This document shows positions 26,037 through 34,565 of a stretch of 64,000 nucleotides of DNA, piece after piece. Within the stretch, counting starts at the first letter, position 1. Every line of letters starts with the position of its first letter. The position numbers and the translations under genes are program-made. The stretch is taken from contig NZ_JABMLF010000003.1 of assembly GCF_013205055.1 (NCBI RefSeq), positions 248,001 to 312,000 of the forward strand, given 5' to 3'. The notes beneath the pieces were generated by a model that was not told the DNA's origin, did not search any database, and saw nothing but the letters and a program-made list of their open reading frames with translations. This stretch comes from Rathayibacter sp. VKM Ac-2856 (GTDB taxonomy: Bacteria > Actinomycetota > Actinomycetes > Actinomycetales > Microbacteriaceae).

Positions 26037-27548
26037 ATGGCACTCCTCATCACCGACGCCGCCGTCATCACGATGGACCCGGTCTCGGGCGCCGTCCCGA
26101 TCACGGCGAGCATCCGCATCGTCGACGACGTGATCACGGAGATCGGCCCGGGGCTGGTGCCCGAGCCGGGCGACGAGGTCGTCGACGGACGCGACCGGCT
26201 GGTCACGCCCGGGTTCGTCAACGCGCACACCCACTCGTGGGAGTACCTCTACAAGGGGCGCTACGACAACCTGCCGCTCGAGCTGTGGATGCTGCTGTCG
26301 TACCCGATCCTGGGCGACAGCCGCGTCGCCCCGGATCTGGTGCGGCTGCGCTCGTCGCTGTTCGCGCTGGAATCGCTGAAGGCCGGGGTGACGACGCTCG
26401 TCGACGACGTGCTGGAGAACCCGGACCAGGACGCGGAGCAGCTCGCCGCGGTCTTCGACGCGTACGACGAGATCGGGATCCGGGCGAACATCTCCGGGCA
26501 CGTGATCAGCAAGCCGTTCTTCGAGACCATGCCGTTCCTCGAGGAGTACCTGCCGGCCGAGCTGCTCGACTCGGTGCGCGGGGCCGCGCGGCCGACCACC
26601 GAGGGCTACCTCGACTTCAGCCGCACCGCCTTCGCGACCCAGCACGGGCGCGGCGGCGGCCGGCTGCGCTACATGGTCGCGCCGTCGGCCCCGCAGCGCG
26701 TCGGCGCCGACCTGCTGATCGGAGCGACGGAGCTGGCGCTCGAGCACGACGCGGAGTGCCACATCCACGTCCTCGAGACCAAGACCCAGCTGGTCACCGG
26801 CGAGGAGTTCCACGGCTCGACGCTGGTCGAGTACATGGCCGGGATCGGCGCCCTCTCCGCCAACACCACCTTCGCGCACGGGATCTGGCTGACGGACTCC
26901 GACATGGCGGCGATCGCCGGGGCGGGCACCTCCGTCTCGCACAACCCGATCTCGAACCTCAAGCTCGGTTCCGGCATCGCGCCGTGGCGCGCACTGCACG
27001 ACGCGGGGGTGAACCTCGGACTCGGCACCGACGGCTGCTCGAGCAGCGACTCCCCGCGGATGCTGGACGTGGTGAAGGCGGCGGCCCTGCTGCACAAGGT
27101 GACGGACCCCGACCTGGCGTCCTGGCCGACCGTCGCGGAGGTGCTCACGGCGGGCACCATCGGCGGCGCGCGCAGTGCCGTGCTGGGCGACGTCACCGGG
27201 AGCATCGAGGTGGGCAAGCAGGCCGACCTCGTGCTCTTCGACCTCGAGACGCTCGCGTTCACCCCGCGCCAGCGCCTGGAGAACCAGCTCGTCTACTCCG
27301 AGAACGGCTCGTCGATCGACACCGTGATCGTGGCCGGCCGGATCGTCGTCTCCGGCGGCGAGTCGACCACCGTGGACGAGGCGGCACTGCGGGCCGACCT
27401 CGCCGCCCAGCTCGGCGAGATCGTCGCGTGGCAGGACGCCCTCGACCGCTCCAACGGCGTGCTGACCGAGCCGTTCCACCGCATGTACGAGCGCGCTATG
27501 CGCCGCGACGCCCCCATCGACCGCTTCAGCGGCCGCCGCCTGGTCTGA
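26037..27548 (+). CDS. metal-dependent amidohydrolase (deaminase/chlorohydrolase-like)
   Basis: The 503-residue protein belongs to the ATZ/TRZ, guanine- and adenosylhomocysteine-deaminase-like amidohydrolases. It has metal ligands His64 and His66 (NAHTHSW), then ECHIHVLETK (His), TTFAHGIWLT (His) and LGLGTDGCSSSD (Asp). N- and C-terminal strands form the usual beta-sandwich (SIEVGKQADLVLFD). It would deaminate or hydrolyse an amidine or ring C-N bond of an imported heterocycle. The ATG follows the short leader ACGGAACCGCC. It lies downstream of the NCS1 permease, probably in the same transcript. Confidence 0.88.
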   Translation: MALLITDAAVITMDPVSGAVPITASIRIVDDVITEIGPGLVPEPGDEVVDGRDRLVTPGFVNAHTHSWEYLYKGRYDNLPLELWMLLSYPILGDSRVAPDLVRLRSSLFALESLKAGVTTLVDDVLENPDQDAEQLAAVFDAYDEIGIRANISGHVISKPFFETMPFLEEYLPAELLDSVRGAARPTTEGYLDFSRTAFATQHGRGGGRLRYMVAPSAPQRVGADLLIGATELALEHDAECHIHVLETKTQLVTGEEFHGSTLVEYMAGIGALSANTTFAHGIWLTDSDMAAIAGAGTSVSHNPISNLKLGSGIAPWRALHDAGVNLGLGTDGCSSSDSPRMLDVVKAAALLHKVTDPDLASWPTVAEVLTAGTIGGARSAVLGDVTGSIEVGKQADLVLFDLETLAFTPRQRLENQLVYSENGSSIDTVIVAGRIVVSGGESTTVDEAALRADLAAQLGEIVAWQDALDRSNGVLTEPFHRMYERAMRRDAPIDRFSGRRLV

Positions 27549-27570
27549 CGCCGAGCGCCCCGGGCGCGAC

Positions 27571-28080
27571 CTCCGGCACGCGGAATCACCTCCGGCTCGC
27601 GGAATCACCTCCGGCTTGCGGAAACCACTCGATCCCACGAGCCCGACCCGATTCCACGAGCCGAAGGTCCCGTCCGCCACACCGCGACCACCTTCGGCAC
27701 GCGAAAGCAGCTCCGGCTCGCCAGAACCGCCCGATTCCGCGAGCCCAACCCGATTTCACGAGCCGAACCTCGCACACACGCTGACGCACCCACCTCCGGC
27801 ACGCGAAAGCAGCTCCGGCTCGCAGAAACCATCCGATCTTGCGAGCCCGACCCGATTTCACGAGCCGAAGGTGGCGTCCGGCGCACCGCGACCACCTTCG
27901 GCACGCGAGAACAGCTCCGGCTCGCCAGAACCGCCCGATCCCGCGAGCCGGACCCGATTCCACGAGCCGAAGGTGCCGGCCGGCACACCGCGACCACCTC
28001 CGGCACGCGGAAACGGCTCGGGCTCGCGGGAACCGTCCGATCTTGCGAGCCGAGCGTGGTTTCGCGAGCCGGATCTCGTG
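27571..28080. repeat. tandem array of composite palindromic repeats, 102-bp period, five units
   Basis: Units begin (CTCCGGCACG or CTTCGGCACG) at 27571, 27692, 27794, 27896 and 27998, spaced 121, 102, 102 and 102 bp. The 121-bp unit carries one additional 19-bp direct half-site. Each unit has two direct half-sites (GGCACGCG then GGCTCGC), a CCGATC(T)-type gap, and inverted half-sites (GCGAGCCCGACCCGATT, then TCACGAGCCGAAGG). A 26-base related linker follows (GTCCGNNNCACCGCGACCAC-like in most). The array fills the gap after the amidohydrolase gene, between convergent genes. Confidence 0.9.
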
Positions 28081-28162
28081 CAGAGGGGGGCGCGGCGGCC
28101 TGCGGCAGGCAGGGTCGGCTTCGGCTCGTGAGGATCGCCGGAGACGGCGAGCCGCGGGTGGT

Positions 28163-28630
28163 TCCGCGAGCCGGAGGTCGGGCACCGGTGCGGGACACGC
28201 CCGGGGCGGCGCGGAGCCGTGGAAGCCGCGGATGTCCGTCCGGGTCCGGTCGGGGTGCCCGACGGGCGGGAACAGGCGGATCCGCGGCGCGTCGGACCGG
28301 AGTGCGCCCCCTGAACGGGAACCTCCGTCCGGAGGAAGGTTCATCGGGAACAGGCGTTCGAAAGTCGCCCCTATGGTCACAGCAGTAGCGCCGGAGCCCC
28401 CGGCCGACCTCTCGAGCGACTCCCCTCCCCGCAGTGCCGCGGACGTGGAGCGAGCCGCTCCTCCGCCCTAGACGCCCGGAAGGACGCCCGTGCCGACGAC
28501 CCCGCCGCCGACGACCCGCGCGTCGACGAGCCCGACGCCGATCGGCCGAGCACCGATCGACGAAGCGCCGATCAGCCCCGCATTGACCAGCGCGGCAGCC
28601 CTGACCCGCGCGGCAGCCCGCGCGTGCCCG
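28163..28630 (+). other. intergenic region with promoter-like element and possible truncated gene start
   Basis: CCCCTATGGTCACAGC (TATGGT 28372-28377) looks like a -10. At 28475-28490, GGAAGGACGCCCGTG has a good ribosome-binding site before a GTG, whose frame (MPTTPPPTTRAST...) is Pro/Thr/Ala-rich and then runs antisense into the convergent pyruvyltransferase gene. This could be the residual 5' end of a lost gene. A 32-codon frame from 28373 (ATGGTCACAGCA) is also open. I support neither as an active gene. Confidence 0.3.
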
Positions 28631-29899
28631 TCAGGCGCGCGGCAGGCCGGCGAAGTTCGCGGCGCTGAGCTCCTGGACGGCGGGCAGCTTCGCGAGGATC
28701 GCGGCGGAGACGCTCTCGCGGTCCGAGAGGACGCGCTCGAGGGCGTCGCCCACGCGGCTCGCGAGGCCCGCGCCCGGCTCGACGCACAGGTAGGGCAGCT
28801 CGAACATCGCCATCAGGCCCTCGACCTTGCCCTGGGTGGCGAGGGTGATCGCGGGGACGCCCTTCATCAGGGACATGATCGCGAGGTGCATGCGGCCGGT
28901 CACGGTGACGGTCGCGCGCTCGGTGAAGCCGCGCACCTCCGCCGGGGTGAGGACGTCCTCGACGAAGGCGACGCCCGCGGTGTCCGGCAGGGCGGCGAAG
29001 ACCTTGCGGCAGGCCGCGAGGTCGTCCGGTCCGTGCTTGATCACGTGCGGGAGCAGCACGACGGCGAGTCCGCGGGCGCGCAGGCCGCCGATGATCTCCA
29101 CGTAGGCGCCGGTCTGGTCGGTGTCGATCAGGCCGGAGACGTTGACGATCGCGATGCCGCCGGAGGTGTCCAGCGCGGCGAGCTCGCTGCTCGCGCGGCC
29201 CTGGTCGACGGAGCGCGCGGAGAAGACGATGTCCGCGGAGGCCTTCGCGTCGAGTCCGTCGCGGCGGGCGCGCTCGACCGAGAGCGGGTCGCGGAGGAAG
29301 AGGGTCGTGCCGGCGCGGTCCGCGTCGCGGAGCTGCGCGAGGGCGCCCGGGTGGGCCTTGCCGTTCCAGCTGAAGCCGAGGACGCGCGTGCCGACTCCGG
29401 CCGACGCGGCGCTGCGGGCGACGAGCGCGCGGCTGGTCGAGGCGCGGAAGTTGTAGGCGCCGTCCATGATGTCGGCGCCGACGATCGAGACGGACGCGGC
29501 GCCGGGCAGCATGGCCCGGAAGCGGCGCAGGTCGCGGACGAAGCTCGGCAGGCCGCCGTAGAGCAGGGTGCCCAGCGAGACGATCTCGACGCGGTCGGCG
29601 TGCTCGGCCGGGATGCGGAAGTCGCCCTTGTAGCGGGTCACCACGGTGATCGGTCCGGCCACGTTCTCGAGGAACGCGCCGACCAGGGCCGCGTCGCCGA
29701 TGTTGCCGGCGCCGGGCGGGGCGATGAGGATCGCGCGCCCCTGAGCGCCTCCGGAGCGGCGGGCGCTGCGCAGGCGCGGTGCGTCGAGGAAGACGCCGCG
29801 CGCTCCGAGCGAGAGCACCGCCGGGCTCTTCAGCAGCGGGGCGGTGCGCTTGCGCAGCCCGCCCAGCACCGTCCGGACTCGCGAACCTACTCCGCTCAC
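28631..29899 (-). CDS. polysaccharide pyruvyltransferase family protein
   Basis: From GTG 29899 the product has 422 residues. LIAPPGAGNIGDAALVGAFL (glycine-rich N-domain of the CsaB/WcaK family) is followed by a second domain with DPLSVERARRDGL and IVNVSGLIDTDQTGAYVEI, and the C-terminal VTGRMHLAIMSLMKGVPAI, which matches the conserved GxRxHxxI of pyruvyltransferases. It would transfer pyruvate from PEP to a hexose of a surface glycan, or be a related glycan-binding enzyme. The start is uncertain: an in-frame ATG lies at 29959, and upstream codons are low complexity. It may act with the distant polysaccharide locus. Confidence 0.8.
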   Translation of the reverse strand: MSGVGSRVRTVLGGLRKRTAPLLKSPAVLSLGARGVFLDAPRLRSARRSGGAQGRAILIAPPGAGNIGDAALVGAFLENVAGPITVVTRYKGDFRIPAEHADRVEIVSLGTLLYGGLPSFVRDLRRFRAMLPGAASVSIVGADIMDGAYNFRASTSRALVARSAASAGVGTRVLGFSWNGKAHPGALAQLRDADRAGTTLFLRDPLSVERARRDGLDAKASADIVFSARSVDQGRASSELAALDTSGGIAIVNVSGLIDTDQTGAYVEIIGGLRARGLAVVLLPHVIKHGPDDLAACRKVFAALPDTAGVAFVEDVLTPAEVRGFTERATVTVTGRMHLAIMSLMKGVPAITLATQGKVEGLMAMFELPYLCVEPGAGLASRVGDALERVLSDRESVSAAILAKLPAVQELSAANFAGLPRA

Positions 29900-30174
29900 A
29901 GCGATCCCGTTCCCGGCCCCGTCGCGGAGCCGTCCTTCTCGGTGGCGGAGGCGGCCCATCGCCGCGTCCGTCCGTCTGGGCGGGGGCTCGGTGGCAGCTG
30001 CAGCGGTGCTGCGCGGCCGCCGGGGACGCTCCCGCCGCGCCCAGTGTACGGAGTCGCCCCCCTTTCGCCCGGCGCGCACCGCCGAGGCCCGGTGCGGCCT
30101 CCCCTCGACTTCTCCCTTCTCCTCTCCCAGCCCCGAGTCCCCGCTCACACCTTCCCCGATTGGACACCACGCCC

Positions 30175-31806
30175 ATGACTCGAACGCTCAGCGCGACTCT
30201 CGCCGCCCTGCTGGTCGTGATCGCCGCGTTCTTCGCGGCCGCGCCCAGCTTCGCGGCGGCGAACCGCTACGCCTCTCCCACCGGCACGGGAACGGTCTGC
30301 TCCGCAGCCGCTCCCTGCGCCCTGACCACCGCCGTCCAGAGCGCGGCCGCCGGTGACACCGTGCTGCTCACCTCCGGCACCTACCCGACGACGACCCTCA
30401 AGGGCGGGAAGGCGACCGTCGCCGCTCCCGTCACCGTGCGGCCCGCGCCGGGCGCCTCGCCCGTCCTCGGCTCGACGAAGGTCTACACGCCGAACACGGT
30501 GTGGAACGACATCTTCTCGAAGAGCACCTTCTACACCTACGGCTCGGGCATCACGGTGAACCGGATGCACATCGACGGCGCCGGCATCTTCGTGCGCAGC
30601 GCGAACGTCGTCGTCCGCGACTCGCTGTTCGAGAACGGCTCGTCGATGGACGGCATCCAGGTCGGCGGCACGGACAACGGGCTGATCGAGAACAACGTGG
30701 TCCGCAACTTCGACCAGAACATCGACAACGGGCTGCACGCCGACTGCATCCAGGTGTTCGAGAGCAACCACGTCACCCTCCGCGCCAACACGCTGATGAA
30801 CTGCTACAACGCGGGCATCATCTTCTCCCCCGGCGGCGGCGACGGCATGACCGACATCACCGTCGAGTCGAACTTCGTCTCCGGCTGCATCGTGATCACC
30901 TCGGACTGCCGCGGCGGCTCGGCGGCGGACTTCCGCGAGGCCTCCGCCGACGGCATCTACATCCGCAACAACACCTTCGAGTCGGGCGCGCTGCGGGTCG
31001 GCGGGGCGAAGAACACGGTCTTCGACCGCAACATCGTCAGCTACCTCTCCTCCTGCACCAGCCCGATGACGAACACCATCGTCGAGAACTGGAACACCAA
31101 GCTCTGCAAGACGCCGTCGCTGCTGAACCAGCAGGGCAACATCCAGGGCGCCCCGGCGCTCGCCTCCGTGGCCACCGGCGACCTGCACGTGCTGTCCGCG
31201 ACCGGCACCCAGATCGCCGGCTGGGGGTCGACCACGTCGGCCCGCACCGACATCGACGGCCAGACGATGGGCTCCCGCACCGCCGGCGCCGACCAGTTCG
31301 GCGGGGTGACCGCTCCGACGCCGACCGCGACGCCGACGCCCACCGCGACCCCGACCGCCACCGCGACGCCGACGGCCACGCCGACCGCGACGCCGACCGC
31401 CACGCCCACGGCTACTCCGACGGCCACTCCGACCGCCGTGCCGACGGCGACCGCGACCCCGACGGCGACGCCCACGGCCACCCCGACGGCGACTCCGACG
31501 GCCGCGCCCGCCCCGGTGGACCGCACCGCGCCGACCGTCGCGATCGTCTCGCCGGGCTCCGGCTCGTCGGTCACCGGAGTCGTCAGCCTGATGGCGACCG
31601 CCTCCGATGACACCGCGGTGACCGGCGTCAGCTACTGGGTCGGCACCACGAAGCTCGGCGACGCCGTCCAGGCGTCCGACGGCAACTGGTACCTCACGGT
31701 GAACACCGCGGTGTTCCCCAAAGGCAGCTACTCGGTGACGGCGAAGGCCGTCGACGCGGCGGGCAACGCCACGACGAGTGCGGCGATCATCCTGAAGCGG
31801 GTCTGA
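30175..31806 (+). CDS. secreted right-handed beta-helix protein with Ig-like domain
   Basis: The 543-residue precursor has a Sec signal peptide (1-28, ending FAAA). A parallel beta-helix domain (about 30-375) follows, with many repeated N-x-[VI] turns (NVVVRDSLFENGS, NGLIENNVVRNF, GIYIRNNTFES) as in pectate-lyase-like folds. A (P-T-A-T)n linker (about 381-446) leads to a C-terminal Ig-like domain (VSPGSGSSVTGVVSLMATAS...). It is extracellular and probably binds or cleaves a polysaccharide, though no catalytic residues could be assigned. The linker plus Ig module is the same as in the protease at 19150. A strong hairpin follows the stop. Confidence 0.85.
   Translation: MTRTLSATLAALLVVIAAFFAAAPSFAAANRYASPTGTGTVCSAAAPCALTTAVQSAAAGDTVLLTSGTYPTTTLKGGKATVAAPVTVRPAPGASPVLGSTKVYTPNTVWNDIFSKSTFYTYGSGITVNRMHIDGAGIFVRSANVVVRDSLFENGSSMDGIQVGGTDNGLIENNVVRNFDQNIDNGLHADCIQVFESNHVTLRANTLMNCYNAGIIFSPGGGDGMTDITVESNFVSGCIVITSDCRGGSAADFREASADGIYIRNNTFESGALRVGGAKNTVFDRNIVSYLSSCTSPMTNTIVENWNTKLCKTPSLLNQQGNIQGAPALASVATGDLHVLSATGTQIAGWGSTTSARTDIDGQTMGSRTAGADQFGGVTAPTPTATPTPTATPTATATPTATPTATPTATPTATPTATPTAVPTATATPTATPTATPTATPTAAPAPVDRTAPTVAIVSPGSGSSVTGVVSLMATASDDTAVTGVSYWVGTTKLGDAVQASDGNWYLTVNTAVFPKGSYSVTAKAVDAAGNATTSAAIILKRV
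31315..31512 (+). repeat. in-frame PTAT codon repeat (beta-helix linker)
   Basis: About 198 bases of near-identical ACSCCSACSGCS units encode a (P-T-A-T/V)n linker. It is the same type as at 20503-20697, slightly longer, and is prone to expansion or contraction. Confidence 0.85.
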
Positions 31807-31848
31807 CTCCCGGAGTGATCCGCGCCTGAGGGCGGCGGGTCACGCGAG

Positions 31849-31885
31849 AAGGGCCCCGGTGCGCAGAACGCGCAGCGGGGCCCTT
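31849..31885. terminator. bidirectional terminator hairpin
   Basis: AAGGGCCCCG pairs with CGGGGCCCTT around a 17-base loop, between the convergent ends of the beta-helix gene (31806) and the siderophore-interacting protein gene (31945). Short A and T runs flank it on each side, fitting termination in both directions. Confidence 0.8.
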
Positions 31886-31944
31886 CGTCGTCGGCGGGAG
31901 CGGTGCGGTCGTGGGGCGCGATCGGGCCGCAGGCTCCGGTCCGG

Positions 31945-32871
31945 TCAGTCCGCGAAGATCGCGCCGACCGGCTCGCGCTTCTCGGCCTGGAAGCGGTCCT
32001 CCGCGCGGCCGAGCGCCCAGTAGGCCGACAGCGAGAGCGCGGCCCGCTCGACACCCCAGTCGTCCTGGAGGATCGCGCGCAGCCGCTTCATCGCGGTCCG
32101 CTCGCCGTGGGCGAAGACCTCGACGGGGCCGGCGGGCCGCGGCAGGTCGCCGACGGCCGCCGTGAGCGCGAGCCCCGCCTCCTCATCGCCGCGGTGCAGC
32201 CAGCGCACCTCGACGCCCGCCGGAGCGGCGAGCGGGAGCTCGTCCTCGGCGCCGTGCACCTCGATCAGCGCGGTGCCGCGGGCGTCGGCGGGCATCGCCT
32301 CGAGCGCCGCCGCGATGGCCGGCAGTGCCGACTCGTCGCCGAGCAGGAGGTTCGCGGCGTCGGCGCTGGGTGCCCAGGCGCCGCCGGGGGCGGACATCTC
32401 GAGCCGGTCGCCGGGGCGCGCGGCGGCCGCCCAGGGCCCGGCCACGCCCTCGTCGCCGTGCAGGACGAAGTCGATGGCGAGGCTGCGGGCCTCGAGGTCG
32501 ACGGAGCGGATCGTGTAGGTCCGGCGCACGGGCAGGTCCTCGGGGGCGAGGCGGGCGCGCAGGGCGTCGAGGTCGTGCGGCGGCTCGAGGGCGACGCCGG
32601 AAGGAGCGAGCAGCAGCTTCACGTAGCGGTCCGTCGCGGCGAGCCGCTCGGGGTCCGCGGCCTGGAGGAAGGCGTCGAAGCCGTCGCCGCCGAGGTGCAC
32701 GCGGACGAAGTGGTCGGTGAGGCGCTCGGTGCGCAGCACCGTCAGGACGAGCTGCGGGCGGGCCGGGCGCGCGCGGCGCTCGGGCGGCGCGGCGGCGGGC
32801 GCGGCTGCGGCCGCGGCTGCGGGCGCTCCCACGGGATCGACGGACGGTGCGGGCGTGGTGGCGTCGGTCAT
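31945..32871 (-). CDS. siderophore-interacting protein (FAD-dependent ferric reductase)
   Basis: The 308-residue protein has an Ala/Pro-rich N-terminus (1-36), then a SIP/ViuB-type ferredoxin-reductase fold. RRTYTIRSVD is the FAD-binding RxYTxR motif (around residue 118), GPWAAAARPGD and LLLGDESALPAI contact FAD/NADPH, and the C-terminal YWALGRAED is typical. It would reduce Fe(III) in imported siderophores. ATG 32871 has GGAGGG unusually close (directly before the ATG). The mRNA may be nearly leaderless, or the true start may differ. No siderophore transporter is adjacent. Confidence 0.87.
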   Translation of the reverse strand: MTDATTPAPSVDPVGAPAAAAAAAPAAAPPERRARPARPQLVLTVLRTERLTDHFVRVHLGGDGFDAFLQAADPERLAATDRYVKLLLAPSGVALEPPHDLDALRARLAPEDLPVRRTYTIRSVDLEARSLAIDFVLHGDEGVAGPWAAAARPGDRLEMSAPGGAWAPSADAANLLLGDESALPAIAAALEAMPADARGTALIEVHGAEDELPLAAPAGVEVRWLHRGDEEAGLALTAAVGDLPRPAGPVEVFAHGERTAMKRLRAILQDDWGVERAALSLSAYWALGRAEDRFQAEKREPVGAIFAD

Positions 32872-32956
32872 CCCTCCAGCATGCCGCCCGCGCCGCCCCG
32901 GCGCTCGCCCGGGCCCCCGGCTCGCAGCAACCCCGCATCCCCGCCTCGACCGACAC

Positions 32957-33409
32957 CTCCGGCACGCGAGATCGACTCCGGCACGCGGAAACGGCCCGAT
33001 TCGACGAGCCCGAGCCCATTCCACGAGCCGAACATGTCGGACAGACGCGCACACCTCTCGCTGGAGCGCATCGTCGACACCTCCGGCACGTGAAACGACC
33101 CCCGGCTTGCGGAAAACGCCCGATTCGACGAGCCCGACCCGATTCCACGAGCCGAACGCCCGGAGCAGACGCGCGCACCCCGAGCCGGAGACCGCGGTCG
33201 ACACCTTCGGCACGCGAAATCGACTCCGGCACGTGGAAAACGCCCGATTTCACGAGCCCGACCCGATTCCACGAGCCGGACATGTGGAGCAGACGAGCCC
33301 AGCCCCACTCAGAGTCCGCAGCCGGCACCTCCGGCACGCGAATTCGACCCCGGCACGCGGAAAGCGCCCGATTCGACGAGCCCGACCCGATTCCACGAGC
33401 CGAAGGTGC
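32957..33409. repeat. tandem array of composite palindromic repeats, 124-bp period, four units
   Basis: Units begin at 32957, 33081, 33205 and 33329, each exactly 124 bp apart. Every unit has two direct half-sites (CCGGCACG...GA/AA) 19 bp apart, a CGCCCGATT-type gap, and inverted half-sites (CGACGAGCCCGACCCGATT, then CCACGAGCCGAA). A linker of about 48 bases (shared core CAGACGCGC...GTCGACAC in units 1-2) follows. Unlike the other two arrays, it lies between divergent gene starts (32871 minus, 33449 plus). The last unit ends about 40 bases before the next start codon. Confidence 0.9.
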
Positions 33410-33436
33410 GCCGCACCCGCCGCGGCCGCCACGCCG

Positions 33437-33448
33437 TAGCCTCTCCCC
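33437..33448 (+). promoter_or_regulatory. leaderless-type promoter -10 (TAGCCT)
   Basis: TAGCCT ends seven bases before ATG 33449, so transcription would begin at or next to the start codon. No ribosome-binding site precedes the ATG. Leaderless genes with TANNNT just upstream are common in Actinobacteria (general knowledge). Confidence 0.5.
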
Positions 33449-34519
33449 ATGGATGCGACCACGACCGTCGCGCGCGCCGCCCGGGCCGCGCCGCGGCTGC
33501 AGCCCGACCGGATGCTCGTGCCCGACGTGCTGCGCGGGGTCGCGATCGTGGCGATGCTGATCGCGCACGCGCTGCCGCTCGTGCCGGGGCTGCGCGGCGG
33601 GGCGGTCGGCTTCGTCGCGGGGAACGTCAACGACCTGGCCTCGCCGCTGTTCGCCCTGGTGATGGGGATGTCCGCGGCGCTCGTCCTCGCGCGGCCGACG
33701 TCCTCCGGCGGACGCGTCGTCGTGCAGAACCTGATCCGCGGGGCGGTGCTCGTCGCGCTCGGCGTGTGGCTGGGCACCTGGGGCAGCTGGATCGCGATCG
33801 TGCTGGCGCACCTGGGGCTGACGCTCGCGCTCGGGACGCCGATCCTGCTCCTGCGCAGCCGCGCCGTCGCGGTGATCGGCGCCGTCCTGCTCGTGCTGGG
33901 CGCCCCGCTGAACGCGGCGGTCGCGGCGGGCGCGGATCCGACGGTGCTCTACGGGCGGACGCCGGTCGGCCTGCTGCTGCAGTGGAGCTTCGTCGACCCG
34001 CACTACCGCGTGACCAACCTGCTCCCCTTCTTCCTGCTCGGCGCGCTGCTGCTGCGGCGCGGCTTCCGGCGCGAGCGCCTGCTGGTCCTGCTCGCGGTGG
34101 TCGCCGTGCTCGCCTACCCGGTGCGGCCGGTGCTCGAGCGGCTGCTCGGCGTCGACGCGGGGTCGGGCAGCCACCCGGACACCCTGCACGACCTCGGGCT
34201 GGTGCTCGCCGCATACGTCGTCGTCGTGCTGCTCGCAACGGTCCGGCGGCGGCCGGCGAGCACGGTGATCGCGGCGGCGCTCACCCCGCTCCGTGCGGTC
34301 GGCTCGCTGGCGCTCTCGGTCTACGTGCTGCAGGTCGCGGTGGTCGCCGCCTTCGCGACTGCGGGCCTCGGCTACCGAGCGGACACGCCCGCCGCCGCGC
34401 TCCTGCTCGTGCTCGGGGTGTGGGCGATCGGCGTGCTCTGGTGGCGCTTCGTCGGCATCGGCCCGCTGGAGTGGCTGATCGGACGGCTGACCCGCCTCGT
34501 CCCGGGGCCGCGCCGCTGA
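33449..34519 (+). CDS. multi-pass membrane protein, DUF418/HGSNAT-like
   Basis: The 356-residue protein has about 10 transmembrane helices. The N-terminal RMLVPDVLRGVAIVAMLIAHAL resembles the D-x-x-R-G-x-A-I start of DUF418/DUF1624 and heparan-acetyltransferase-like membrane proteins, and LLPFFLLGALLLRRG and LALSVYVLQ fit the same group. Substrate is unknown; acyl transfer across the membrane is a possibility. The gene appears leaderless. It stands alone, downstream of the 124-bp repeat array. Confidence 0.7.
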   Translation: MDATTTVARAARAAPRLQPDRMLVPDVLRGVAIVAMLIAHALPLVPGLRGGAVGFVAGNVNDLASPLFALVMGMSAALVLARPTSSGGRVVVQNLIRGAVLVALGVWLGTWGSWIAIVLAHLGLTLALGTPILLLRSRAVAVIGAVLLVLGAPLNAAVAAGADPTVLYGRTPVGLLLQWSFVDPHYRVTNLLPFFLLGALLLRRGFRRERLLVLLAVVAVLAYPVRPVLERLLGVDAGSGSHPDTLHDLGLVLAAYVVVVLLATVRRRPASTVIAAALTPLRAVGSLALSVYVLQVAVVAAFATAGLGYRADTPAAALLLVLGVWAIGVLWWRFVGIGPLEWLIGRLTRLVPGPRR

Positions 34520-34565
34520 GTCGGCGGCCGCTCGGTCGGCCGCCGACGCACCGACCGCCCCCGGC

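Noticed and set aside
22308-27784. Very long open frames opposite the permease, amidohydrolase and regulator genes (up to about 1,800 codons on either strand)
   Set aside because: They are shadow frames caused by strong third-position GC in real genes; amino acid content is Arg/Ala/Gly/Pro-rich with no domain, and the real genes have motifs and ribosome-binding sites.
28490-30178. Long plus-strand frame opposite the pyruvyltransferase gene
   Set aside because: It lacks recognisable motifs and mirrors the GC pattern of the minus-strand gene, which has family motifs. Only its first bases (ribosome-binding site and GTG) were kept as a low-confidence remark.
20503-31512. PTAT-coding repeats as a recombination hot spot joining the protease and beta-helix genes
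   Set aside because: Both genes have intact but different N-terminal domains and their own terminators. Similar linkers can arise separately, so no rearrangement is claimed.
4746-33409. CRISPR arrays
   Set aside because: The repeats are long palindromes, the spacers within one array are related to each other rather than unique, unit lengths change by 19 bp half-sites and no cas genes are present.
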